Virus record (IMG/VR): IMGVR_UViG_3300032313_000953
Location: 1 to 22,337 of that record
DNA length: 22,337 nt
Direction: 5' to 3' (one strand)
From: a virus
Shown here: positions 14,451 through 21,214 of the stretch, one piece after another
How the letters are laid out: the number at the start of each line of letters is the position of its first letter
Position numbering within the stretch: the stretch's first letter is position 1
Translations under genes and position numbers: made by a program
The notes under the pieces: model-generated
The model's database searches: none
Told to the model about the DNA's origin: nothing
Seen by the model: the letters and a program-made list of their open reading frames with translations, nothing else

Positions 14451-14529
14451 CCCTACACAGGTCTTCCAGGCACAATAGCCACGGTCATATAAATGGGTAA
14501 CTAAACCATCTCTAAGGTCCTGTGTAGGG
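14451..14529 (-). ncRNA. structured RNA or attenuator: 11-bp closing stem
   Basis: Arms 14451-14461 and 14519-14529 are perfect 11-bp inverted copies (CCCTACACAGG). They enclose 57 nt that can form inner hairpins: on the minus strand ATGG/CCAT around a 9-nt loop and GGC/GCC around a 6-nt loop. It is not a tRNA (no T-arm). It lies between Hsp20 and the GPx-like gene and is followed by CTTTTA. It could end or attenuate the hsp20 transcript, or be a separate small RNA. Confidence 0.45.
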
Positions 14530-14543
14530 ACATTTATATTGTA

Positions 14544-14957
14544 CTACTTGATTTTAATTGTTTTTGGTTTCTTTTCTTCTGGAACAATGCGATCAATGTT
14601 GATGTGCAACATTCCATCCTTTAGATCAGCTCCAGTTACTTCCATGTATTCACCAAGAGCAAATGATCGTGTAAACTTACGACCTGCAATGCCCTTATGA
14701 ACAACTTCAGCATCTGTTACTTCTGTAATTTCTCCCTTAATAATAAGGGTTCCACTATCTACGGTTACACCAATATCTTCTTTCGTAAACCCTGCAACAG
14801 CAAGTGAAAGCCTATATGTATCTTCATCTAGTTTAAGAAGATCATATGGAGGGTAAGATTGGTTGTTTGTTTTATATACATTGTTTAGCTGTGTTAGGTT
14901 TCTATTAAACCCAATAAAAAAAGGGTCATTAAAAATGGCCCATGGATCGTTCATCAT
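14544..14957 (-). CDS. hsp20: Hsp20 small heat-shock protein
   Basis: A 137-residue small heat-shock protein (IbpA-like), an ATP-independent holdase that binds unfolding proteins. The alpha-crystallin domain runs from about residue 36 (YPPYDLLKLDEDTYRLSLAV) to the end. It includes AGFTKEDIGVTV and DGMLHINIDRIVPEE, and closes with the IxI-type motif in KTIKIK. All family blocks are present and size is normal. AGGGGAATAAC precedes the first of two ATGs. An extended -10 lies about 55 nt upstream, and the leader would start with a hairpin. Phage Hsp20 proteins are known from large phages and likely protect assembly or replication proteins. Confidence 0.94.
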   Translation of the reverse strand: MMNDPWAIFNDPFFIGFNRNLTQLNNVYKTNNQSYPPYDLLKLDEDTYRLSLAVAGFTKEDIGVTVDSGTLIIKGEITEVTDAEVVHKGIAGRKFTRSFALGEYMEVTGADLKDGMLHINIDRIVPEEKKPKTIKIK

Positions 14958-14986
14958 GTTATTCCCCTTTCAAGCGAATAAGTTAG

Positions 14987-15007
14987 TGTACCCCCGAAGG
15001 CAGTACA
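14987..15007 (-). promoter_or_regulatory. UUCG-capped hairpin at 5' end of hsp20 leader
   Basis: On the minus strand TGTAC and GTACA form 5 pairs, with a G-U pair, one bulged base, two C-G pairs and a TTCG loop above. It begins about 7 nt after the -10 at 15013, so it would be the very start of the hsp20 mRNA, where stem-loops protect RNA ends. It is followed by a leader holding the Shine-Dalgarno. No T-run follows, so it is not a terminator. Confidence 0.45.
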
Positions 15008-15012
15008 AATCT

Positions 15013-15021
15013 ATTATATCA
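15013..15021 (-). promoter_or_regulatory. extended -10 promoter TGATATAAT for hsp20
   Basis: Exact copy of the nonamer that also lies at 9998, 14431 and 20623. It begins 8 nt past the 3' end of tRNA-Gly and about 55 nt before the hsp20 start. No good -35 is visible, which an extended -10 can tolerate. Confidence 0.6.
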
Positions 15022-15028
15022 TAATTAG

Positions 15029-15099
15029 AGCAGATAGCGGGAATCGGACCCGCACATTAACCTTGGCAAGGTTACGCACTACCACTATGCAATATCTGC
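15029..15099 (-). tRNA. tRNA-Gly (GCC)
   Basis: A cloverleaf of 71 nt without encoded CCA. Acceptor stem GCAGATA/TATCTGC; D arm GCAT..GTGC with a GG in the loop; anticodon stem TAACC/GGTTA with loop TTGCCAA, anticodon GCC at 15065-15067; T stem GCGGG/CCCGC. Base 73 is U, as expected for bacterial tRNA-Gly. The T loop reads TCCGATT, with C where almost all tRNAs have U55. It reads GGC (and GGU) Gly codons, which may be rarer in the host. Confidence 0.9.
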
Positions 15100-15125
15100 G
15101 TGATACTACTTGATTTTACTATAGT

Positions 15126-16613
15126 TTAATTTTTATAAATTTTAATTTTGTCGTAATTTCTATGAAGTAGCACCTCAACAGTTAAACCTTCTAGGTTGAC
15201 TTTATCTCCTTCATGAAGAAGCATATCCATAGTTGGACCACCAGATCTTCCATTTAAAGATCCACAGGAATCTAATTCTAGTTTTCGTCCACTTGGGTAA
15301 ATTGGAGTTAAAAAATTTTCTCCATGACCAAGTGTAGCATCATATGTATAAACTAAAACACCATCTCTTGTGGTTGGTGTTGTGCATGAAAACTTTGTAA
15401 CTCTTCTAGATTCAATCACAATTGCTTTAGAATTAGATACTGGAATTACCGCAAGTTTTACACCTAAATCAGTTCCACTAAGTGGAACAAGTGTTATTTC
15501 AATATTTTCTATATCTTTAGATTTTTTGCAGTAAACCTTCTCATCTGGTAACCACCGTGCAAAAAAACGCAGCCAGCCACTTAACTCTTTGCTTGGCCCA
15601 TCTTGGCTTCCCATTAAATCAAGTGGATTAAATGGTGGCCTATCGCCACGAGATACACCAACGTGAGGCAACCCTATTGCATGTCCAAACTCATGTGCCC
15701 AATATGACCAGTAAGTTTTTCCAGGAAGATCAAAAAAAGCTCCTGGAATTGAATAAGAAGCAATTTTACCCTCTTGAGATGTGTAATCTATTACAGGTTG
15801 ATCCCAGGGAAAACCTTGAGAGCTTTCTGCTAAAAATGTTTGCCCTTTTGGAAGTATAAAATTAACTGTTTGAATATTGCTAAAATCAAAAACAGGATCA
15901 GCAGCATTCATTGCATCTTTAAATAGTCTTGGTCCATTCGCTGCATCAATTAGATTTGCTGAATATTGAATGTTATAATCATTGGTTTTATTAGGAAGAG
16001 TTACCCACTTATCTAAAACCACCCACTCCACTTTGAATTTGCCCTCACTAACAGTTTCAAACCACTCTGATGTCAATTTCATTTGCTCATCTACTCGTGA
16101 TCTAAAGTTTTTCTCTCCAGGTAGATCTACAAAATCTATTGGTATCAATGCCCACTTAACCGTTCCCATGCTTGGCGTCATGGTATTCCAAACTGGAAAT
16201 CCAGCTCCAGTTCTGCCTCTTGAATTACTTACTTCTTTTATTTTACATATTTCAATATCGTCGCTGATCACAGAAGGAGGTGAGTAAGAAATACTCTTTA
16301 TTGTTGAAGTGGGTGTTGGAGTTGGAATGGGTTTAGGGGTTAGCGTTGGCGTAGGAATAGTCGTTGGTGAAGGCGTTGGTAACGGTGTATTTTTTATTTT
16401 AGCCCATCTATAGACTTTGCCATTCTTCAAACATATTGTGTTATTGTTAATTTTATTTAAATTTGATTTAGAACACGATTTATTTGTAAATTCATATTCT
16501 TTAACATTATTTTTATTAATTATTGGTGGTGGTTGAGTTGCAACTTGGGACGGTGCTTGTCCTGGTAAGAATAAAGAAACAACGGTTACAGTAGAAACAC
16601 AAATTATACACAT
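15126..16613 (-). CDS. secreted metzincin-type metalloprotease
   Basis: A 495-residue zinc protease. The zinc site HEFGHAIGLPH is at residues 307-317, which fits the metzincin pattern HExxHxxGxxH, and DLMGSQ at 332-337 could be the Met-turn. Residues 1-20 are hydrophobic and could direct export, though the opening lacks a basic residue. Next are SCSKSN and CLKNGKVYRWAK (about 47-72), then a Pro/Thr linker (76-104) and the protease domain (about 130-400). The closest families by eye are M6/M11-type and other metzincin proteins. AGGGG sits 6 nt before ATG. It probably acts outside or at the cell surface, perhaps on host envelope proteins; the target is unknown. Confidence 0.82.
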   Translation of the reverse strand: MCIICVSTVTVVSLFLPGQAPSQVATQPPPIINKNNVKEYEFTNKSCSKSNLNKINNNTICLKNGKVYRWAKIKNTPLPTPSPTTIPTPTLTPKPIPTPTPTSTIKSISYSPPSVISDDIEICKIKEVSNSRGRTGAGFPVWNTMTPSMGTVKWALIPIDFVDLPGEKNFRSRVDEQMKLTSEWFETVSEGKFKVEWVVLDKWVTLPNKTNDYNIQYSANLIDAANGPRLFKDAMNAADPVFDFSNIQTVNFILPKGQTFLAESSQGFPWDQPVIDYTSQEGKIASYSIPGAFFDLPGKTYWSYWAHEFGHAIGLPHVGVSRGDRPPFNPLDLMGSQDGPSKELSGWLRFFARWLPDEKVYCKKSKDIENIEITLVPLSGTDLGVKLAVIPVSNSKAIVIESRRVTKFSCTTPTTRDGVLVYTYDATLGHGENFLTPIYPSGRKLELDSCGSLNGRSGGPTMDMLLHEGDKVNLEGLTVEVLLHRNYDKIKIYKN

Positions 16614-16627
16614 TTTTTACCCCTTAA

Positions 16628-17278
16628 TTAGCTATTTTTGATAATAATAAAAGAATCCCAGCCATCTATATTATGTTTTCTTTCTCCATAAAACCCAACA
16701 AACTGATACTTATGTTCTTCAAGGTATTCTAATAGTTTATGATATGAACCATGACAGTCTTCTATTATATAAAAACCATCTTTTTTTACCCTATCAAACA
16801 TATTTTTAAATAAATTAAGTTGAGCATCATATTGATGAAGACCATCATCTAATATAAGGTCAAACTCAACATCAATCTTATCTTTAAATTTTTGAATAGA
16901 TTCTGAACTTGTCTGGTCTACTACAAATGTAGATATTCTGTTTTCAGAAAACATTATATCTTGATCTGTATCTATACCAATAATATTTGCATTAACAAAG
17001 TAGTCTCTCCACATTCTTAAAGATGCTCCAGGCTGTCCATGAATACCCATAGAGCTAGGAAGATTAGGATTATTTGTTCCTATGCCACATTCTAGTATGT
17101 TTAAAGCTGTATTCTTCATACCGCTTAAAAAGAAATCATAAATATCTGTATAGCAATGATAAGGCCATCCACCTTTATGAATACTTCCTTCAACTACACA
17201 GCCTTTATCAGAACCATATTTTTCAGATAATTCAGATAGAAGGTTTGACTTTTTAGCATAATTTAAATCATAGTGCAT
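16628..17278 (-). CDS. macrocin-type O-methyltransferase-like protein
   Basis: A 216-residue class I SAM methyltransferase resembling demethylmacrocin/sugar O-methyltransferases. LSELSEKYGSDKG near residues 14-27 and TDIYDFF (about 44-50) are typical openings. The SAM motif is ILECGIGT (about 61-68). PGASLRMWRDYF (about 83-94) and IIGIDTD (99-105) follow, and FDLILDDGLHQYDAQ (139-153) holds acidic residues used for metal and catalysis in this family. FYIIEDCHGSYH is near 168-179. The protein is complete. It adds a second sugar-type methyltransferase to the window's glycan enzymes. It has no clear Shine-Dalgarno. Confidence 0.82.
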   Translation of the reverse strand: MHYDLNYAKKSNLLSELSEKYGSDKGCVVEGSIHKGGWPYHCYTDIYDFFLSGMKNTALNILECGIGTNNPNLPSSMGIHGQPGASLRMWRDYFVNANIIGIDTDQDIMFSENRISTFVVDQTSSESIQKFKDKIDVEFDLILDDGLHQYDAQLNLFKNMFDRVKKDGFYIIEDCHGSYHKLLEYLEEHKYQFVGFYGERKHNIDGWDSFIIIKNS

Positions 17279-17291
17279 AATATATTTTTCT

Positions 17292-17483
17292 TTAAATCAT
17301 TAGACGAACTACATGGCAGCATGGGTCTCCACCCTCATCCCACTCAGCAGCTTCATCTTCGCCCATATACTCATACCCACCATCATGGGTGTTGCAGTAT
17401 GGATTTGAAATCCATCCCCGTTCAATTCCGTTTGTTAACCAGATGCCAAACTCTGCATCTTCTACGCTATCTTCTATATGCAT
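17292..17483 (-). CDS. small acidic protein, unknown
   Basis: A 63-residue acidic protein with four Trp/Tyr turns, a CNTHDGGYEY segment (about 30-39), EEAAEWDEGGDP and a closing CCHVVRLM. The three Cys and two His could bind a metal. Related short proteins seem common in actinobacteriophages, but I cannot name a family or function. A TATACT hexamer ends 6 nt before its ATG, so it is probably read from a leaderless mRNA. Confidence 0.7.
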   Translation of the reverse strand: MHIEDSVEDAEFGIWLTNGIERGWISNPYCNTHDGGYEYMGEDEAAEWDEGGDPCCHVVRLMI

Positions 17484-17489
17484 AATATA

Positions 17490-17495
17490 AGTATA
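17490..17495 (-). promoter_or_regulatory. -10 element TATACT with 6-nt spacing to ATG
   Basis: TATACT followed by TATATT and then ATG at 17483, the same spacing as at 9991, 14424 and 21208. Upstream bases are AGG, not TGN, and no -35 is clear. It overlaps nothing of the gene that stops at 17499. Confidence 0.45.
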
Positions 17496-17498
17496 CCT

Positions 17499-18023
17499 CT
17501 AAGCACTTACTACGTCAACTGGACCCATACATGATGGATTAAATTTAATTGCAGCATTTACTGCTTGAACAACTCTGTTTCTTGCATTTTTTTGTTTATC
17601 TGTTGCATATAAAACTCCATAGGCATACTCAGCACCAGAACCCATAGCAAGGTATGGAAGAGTATATTTAGACAAAGACATATCTGCAGAACTATGTTCG
17701 TAAATTTGACCACGAACACAAATAATTAATCCCAAGTCTCCATCTTTAGATGTGTCAACCCAAAATTCATTATAAAATTCTTTTAGTTCTTTAATAAATC
17801 TGGTTTGCATAAACTTATCAATATCTTTAATGTTTGGAACAGATGGTTTAAAGTTATAGCGAATTCTTTCTCCGTCCATCGCCCCAGCATATCCAATTAG
17901 ATAGGGACCAATCTTCCAAACTTTCGGCGCATCAAGAGCAAGTATAGTGCCATCATCAGAAGCACCACGATCTCCAGCCATATAAACTTTATCTTCATGG
18001 CGGACAACAGCAATACAAGTCAT
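17499..18023 (-). CDS. proteasome beta/HslV-like N-terminal nucleophile hydrolase
   Basis: A 174-residue protein with the proteasome beta fold. After removal of Met, the N-terminal residue would be Thr (T1), with D17 in MAGDRG and K33 in DAPKVWKI, exactly the catalytic numbering of these proteases. GYAGAMDG, YLAMGSGAEYAYGVLYA (about 123-141) and a DVV end are also conserved. The start so close to the nucleophile means no propeptide, as in HslV. No ATPase (HslU or Mpa/ARC type) is in the window, so it may assemble alone or use host partners. The Shine-Dalgarno (GGGAGGGG) is strong but lies inside a 9-bp helix. Confidence 0.87.
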   Translation of the reverse strand: MTCIAVVRHEDKVYMAGDRGASDDGTILALDAPKVWKIGPYLIGYAGAMDGERIRYNFKPSVPNIKDIDKFMQTRFIKELKEFYNEFWVDTSKDGDLGLIICVRGQIYEHSSADMSLSKYTLPYLAMGSGAEYAYGVLYATDKQKNARNRVVQAVNAAIKFNPSCMGPVDVVSA

Positions 18024-18029
18024 GCAGAA

Positions 18030-18078
18030 ACCCCTCCCAAACCGATATACTCAAGTATACCATTGGCTAGGAAGGGGT
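18030..18078 (-). promoter_or_regulatory. stem that covers the ribosome site of the proteasome-like gene
   Basis: On the minus strand ACCCCTTCC (18078-18070) pairs with GGGAGGGGT (18038-18030) over 9 bp with one G-U. The right arm is the Shine-Dalgarno of the gene starting at 18023. The loop of 31 nt holds a second hairpin, TATAC/GTATA with a 4-nt loop, and an extended -10 TGGTATACT at 18054-18062. Transcripts that read through from the holin genes would hide the site; those that start at the inner promoter would lack the left arm. Confidence 0.5.
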
Positions 18079-18100
18079 GTCAAGTAATGCTAGATAATGA

Positions 18101-18385
18101 CTAATTAGCCTTTTTGTCTACCGTTTTAAACGCATCATTTATTTCTGCGATAGTAAGCCTGCCATCGTCCAAAAAAGCCCTAGCCAGCCTTTCAACTACT
18201 GTTGCTACTCCTAGTAGGCCTGCAAGCATTACTGCCTGAATTGTATCAATTCCTACTACTGCTCCAGCACCAAGCACAGATAGTCCAGATGCAGCAAATA
18301 CTGCTACTATACGCATCAAAATATTTGGAAGAGCTTTTTGTGGGCTCTCTTTTTTAGGGGCCACTGCTATTTTTTTAGTTGCCAT
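18101..18385 (-). CDS. holin-like membrane protein
   Basis: A 94-residue protein with a basic N-terminal stretch (ATKKIAVAPKK), a long hydrophobic part (about residues 22-63) that can form two membrane helices, and a DGRLTIAEINDAF segment (about 74-86) before a Lys-rich end. This layout, with the DGRLT..EI..AF tail, is common in proteins called holins in actinobacteriophages. AAGGAG precedes ATG by 7 nt. It follows a 51-residue membrane protein by 1 nt; two such proteins in tandem could be a holin pair. The endolysin is 5 kb away. Confidence 0.65.
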   Translation of the reverse strand: MATKKIAVAPKKESPQKALPNILMRIVAVFAASGLSVLGAGAVVGIDTIQAVMLAGLLGVATVVERLARAFLDDGRLTIAEINDAFKTVDKKAN

Positions 18386-18386
18386 T

Positions 18387-18542
18387 TTATTTCTCCTTAT
18401 TTCTAATTGGACTAGTAATAATCCAAAGACTTGTTGTAGCTATAATTCCATAGCCAACGATAGTTTTTGCGCTACCGTCCAAAACAACCCAGGCAATAAA
18501 CATTCCAAGAAGAGTCCATGCCTGATCTACTAGGTCTTTCAT
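18387..18542 (-). CDS. 51-residue two-helix membrane protein
   Basis: This short frame starts with ATG at 18540-18542 and stops with TAA at 18387-18389, one base before the next gene. The protein has two hydrophobic helices (about residues 9-21 and 28-44) around an LDGSAKTIVG turn and a charged end (RNKEK). LGMFIAWVVLDGSAKTIVGY resembles small membrane proteins that sit beside holins in actinobacteriophages. It is likely the partner of the holin-like protein that follows. Its ribosome site is weak. Confidence 0.65.
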   Translation of the reverse strand: MKDLVDQAWTLLGMFIAWVVLDGSAKTIVGYGIIATTSLWIITSPIRNKEK

Positions 18543-18559
18543 TATATTTTTTATTATTC

Positions 18560-20578
18560 TTACCATTTTCTTCCTCCTCTTGAACCTGGTGAATTAGCGC
18601 CTGAGCCACCACCAGAACTTCCTCCACCACCAGAGCTTCCACCTGTAGCTCCACCTGTTGCGACAGCTGCTGCGTTAATTGCTGCACCTGTTGCTACTAC
18701 TGTAGCAACTACCATATCTGTTGCTTCTTCTCTTTCTTCCTCAGTCATATCTGCACCAATACTTGCAAATGCTGCAATTGCTGCTGATGGATCTGTGAAT
18801 ACTGCATCTAACAATGCGCCTGGATCTTGAACTAATTCAACACTTGCTGCAACTTCTGCAGTGATTACAAGAGCATTTCCATTTTCATCTGTACGAACTT
18901 CAATTGGTGTTTCTGGTGGAAGGTCTGCATATGAAACTCCAGACGCTTGTACTTCTGCTGCAGAAATAGACTCTCCAGGTTTAAGGTCTTCTATTAATGC
19001 TGCTACTACAATATCTTTTTGCTCTTCAGTTAACTCTTTTCCAGAATCTACATCTTTTTTTATTTCATCAATAATCTTTTCTTCTTCTGCAATAGCAGCC
19101 AACTCTTCTGCAATTTCTGCCTCTTCTTCTGCTATGGCTGCTTTCTCTTCTGCTATAGCATTTGCTATTTCTTGTTCCATAGCTTCTTGCTCCGCTGCAA
19201 TTCTATCTGCTTCTGCTTGAGCGTTTGCTTCTTCTTGTGCTTCTGCTTCTTCTTGTGCAATACGGTCTGCTTCTGCTTGTGCTTCTGCTTCCATTTGAGC
19301 CTGTGCTGCTTCAAGTTCTGCTGCTATACGATCAGCTTCTGCATTTGCATCTATCTCTGCCTGTATTCTTGCTGCCTCTTCTGCCATTGCTGCTTCTTCT
19401 TCTGCAATCTTAGCAGCAAGTTCTGCTGCAATTCTATTTGCTTCTGCATTGGCTGCAGCAATCTCTGCAAGTCTGTTTGCTTCTGCTTGAGCTGCTGCTG
19501 CTTGCTGTGCAATCAATGCTGCTGTTTCTGCTTGTATTCTTGCTGCTTCTGCTTGTTGTGCAGATAATTGGGCTGCTACTTGTGCTGCAATTTCTGCTTC
19601 AGTTGGTCCAGTCGGTACTGTCACTGTTGATGTTTCGCTGGGCGGAGGCGTTGTTACAGTTGTTGTTTCAGAGGGACTAGGTGTAGGAGAAGGTGAAGGT
19701 TCTGGAGCAGGTGCTACATATGTAGAACCAGTAACAACATTTGAATTTGCAGAGTAAAGTGCAAATGTATCGTTATCTGATCTAATATGAAACGACCAGA
19801 CTGTTCCTGCTGGCATAAGTCCATTTAGCAAGGAATGATCAATTGTTATTGTTGTGTTCAAAGAATTTGGTCCGCCAACATTTCCAGTAGCAATTCCCCA
19901 GCCATTGCACCCAGTACAATTAAAACTAATTGCATATCTTTCTGGTTGAGTATTGCCAGTATTTGGGGCTTCCCAAGTTAAGACTGTTGAGGTTTCTCCA
20001 CTGGCTATTGTTAAATTTCTTGGAGGACCTATTGTTTTTACTACTGGTGCTGCTTGAGATGTAAAGGCTGATTCTGGAATAATATCCATAGACCCAGACT
20101 GATCCCAATTAAGAAATACATTTGCTCCCCCACCATTTTCATAATACATTAATTCTATTGTTTTAGGGACTCCTGCTGTAAAAGATATTGGATCAGTTGT
20201 AGTTCCTCCGCCACCCTTGTCAACCCAGTCATCTGCTACTAAGACTCCACCAATGTATAGCCTTGTACCATCATCTGCTGTTGCTAAGAATGATATGTTT
20301 TGAGTCGTATTGCTAAGAATTGACCCCGTAAATCGTACAATAACATCCTCTGATGGTCCACCTAAGACGCTTCCACTGCCCCACTGAAAGTCAATTTTGG
20401 GTACATTAGTAGTGACGACTGGAGATGCTCCCTGGGGTATATAGGGAGAACTATTTTGTCCCAGCACATTATAGACTTGAGCAGTCAAACCTTCTGCTGC
20501 GTGAGCTTTGTCAATTAGCAAAAGCAGGGGAAATAAAACAAATGATAAGATTAATACTAACCTTAGTAATTTTTTAAT
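18560..20578 (-). CDS. exported PA14/FN3/coiled-coil surface protein, AUU start
   Basis: A 672-residue protein. Residues 1-27 are a signal peptide (KKLLR, a Leu-rich core, then KAHA before the likely cut). About 30-172 is a PA14-like domain (DDGTRLYIGG, DDW), a carbohydrate-binding fold. About 183-286 is FN3-like. Residues 288-325 form a Pro/Ser/Thr linker; about 326-500 is an Ala/Glu-rich coiled coil built on AEAxRIAAEL-like units; the end is Gly/Ser rich. No ATG, GTG or TTG exists in frame before a TTG at 20521, which would cut off the signal peptide. ATT at 20576-20578 sits 6 nt after a perfect AAGGAG, so I place the start there. It may be a tail fibre or a host-surface protein. Confidence 0.72.
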   Translation of the reverse strand: MKKLLRLVLILSFVLFPLLLLIDKAHAAEGLTAQVYNVLGQNSSPYIPQGASPVVTTNVPKIDFQWGSGSVLGGPSEDVIVRFTGSILSNTTQNISFLATADDGTRLYIGGVLVADDWVDKGGGGTTTDPISFTAGVPKTIELMYYENGGGANVFLNWDQSGSMDIIPESAFTSQAAPVVKTIGPPRNLTIASGETSTVLTWEAPNTGNTQPERYAISFNCTGCNGWGIATGNVGGPNSLNTTITIDHSLLNGLMPAGTVWSFHIRSDNDTFALYSANSNVVTGSTYVAPAPEPSPSPTPSPSETTTVTTPPPSETSTVTVPTGPTEAEIAAQVAAQLSAQQAEAARIQAETAALIAQQAAAAQAEANRLAEIAAANAEANRIAAELAAKIAEEEAAMAEEAARIQAEIDANAEADRIAAELEAAQAQMEAEAQAEADRIAQEEAEAQEEANAQAEADRIAAEQEAMEQEIANAIAEEKAAIAEEEAEIAEELAAIAEEEKIIDEIKKDVDSGKELTEEQKDIVVAALIEDLKPGESISAAEVQASGVSYADLPPETPIEVRTDENGNALVITAEVAASVELVQDPGALLDAVFTDPSAAIAAFASIGADMTEEEREEATDMVVATVVATGAAINAAAVATGGATGGSSGGGGSSGGGSGANSPGSRGGRKW
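19080..19610 (-). repeat. degenerate repeats coding for the coiled coil
   Basis: The DNA repeats short units such as CTTCTGCTTGTGC and TGCTGCAAT on the plus strand, irregular in length. On the minus strand they encode Ala/Glu/Gln-rich helices with recurrent AEADRIA. The opposite strand and other frames are open for long stretches only because of this bias. Confidence 0.75.
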
Positions 20579-20622
20579 CTTTAACTCCTTATAGTCGTAG
20601 TGGTGATATGACTATTAAGGCT

Positions 20623-20631
20623 ATTATATCA
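20623..20631 (-). promoter_or_regulatory. extended -10 promoter TGATATAAT for PA14 gene
   Basis: Exact copy of the recurring nonamer. A start about 7 nt after it would leave a leader of about 38 nt ending in AAGGAG and the proposed AUU. A TTGATA lies 15 nt upstream of the hexamer as a possible -35. Confidence 0.55.
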
Positions 20632-20632
20632 T

Positions 20633-21211
20633 TTAATTAAGATTATCAATTAAAAGTCCTGCTCGTGGACCATCGCACCACACTTCGTGTGAGTTCTCAA
20701 GAGGAAGGTATAGCATATCTCCTGGATTCAGAGTGTAAGTAATGTCTCCATCTATTTTCCAAAATGATGTTCCAAGTATTTGCCAATAAAATATATCGTG
20801 TGGATCGTGATGGTCAGATACAAGGCGATTTGATAAAGAAATTCTTATGCCTTGAAAATGCCAATCGGAATCACAAGAGCAATGCTGATCTAAATAATAT
20901 GTACAATGACTATTGTCTTTTGAGTCATTTAATTTATATAGCAACTCAGATACCCCATTAAAATCTTTAAATATATTATGTGATTGTGGAGAAAGCCAAA
21001 GCTTGCTTTGTATTTGAATATTTCCTATTGAATTAAAATCAGAAAGGTTGTTTATTTCTTTTACTCTTTTTTCTAAATCGTGGTTAGGTACCACTGACTC
21101 ATTATATAAAAACAATAGGACATCTTCCCAAGAAATATCTGGTTTTTGATAGTTCTCAAACACAATTGCTTGGCTATTCTTTTTTGCTTCTTTAATTAAT
21201 TCTAACATCAT
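20633..21211 (-). CDS. cupin/JmjC-like protein
   Basis: A 192-residue protein. The C-terminal part (about 118-190) looks like a cupin/JmjC-type beta barrel: ISLSNRLVSDHHDPHDIFYW with clustered His/Asp, a FWKIDGD turn, NPGDMLYLPLENSHEVW with the typical PGD and His, then a closing strand. These could form an Fe(II) site as in 2-oxoglutarate hydroxylases; the exact HxD...H set cannot be fixed by eye. The N-terminal half is helical and unique. The first two codons are both ATG; a -10 lies exactly 6 nt before the second, so translation may begin there. Substrate unknown. Confidence 0.6.
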   Translation of the reverse strand: MMLELIKEAKKNSQAIVFENYQKPDISWEDVLLFLYNESVVPNHDLEKRVKEINNLSDFNSIGNIQIQSKLWLSPQSHNIFKDFNGVSELLYKLNDSKDNSHCTYYLDQHCSCDSDWHFQGIRISLSNRLVSDHHDPHDIFYWQILGTSFWKIDGDITYTLNPGDMLYLPLENSHEVWCDGPRAGLLIDNLN

Positions 21212-21214
21212 AAT

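Noticed and set aside
14451-14529. A second tRNA or a hammerhead-type ribozyme in the 11-bp inverted repeat
   Set aside because: There is no T arm or anticodon arm, and no CTGANGA/GAAA core on either strand.
18472-18687. Gln-rich minus-strand frame over the end of the PA14 gene
   Set aside because: It is a frame shadow of the Gly/Ser tail and overlaps two better genes.
18861-19680. Long plus-strand frames opposite the coiled coil
   Set aside because: They are Cys/Phe/Leu or Ser/Ala runs that come only from the repetitive codons of the minus-strand coiled coil.
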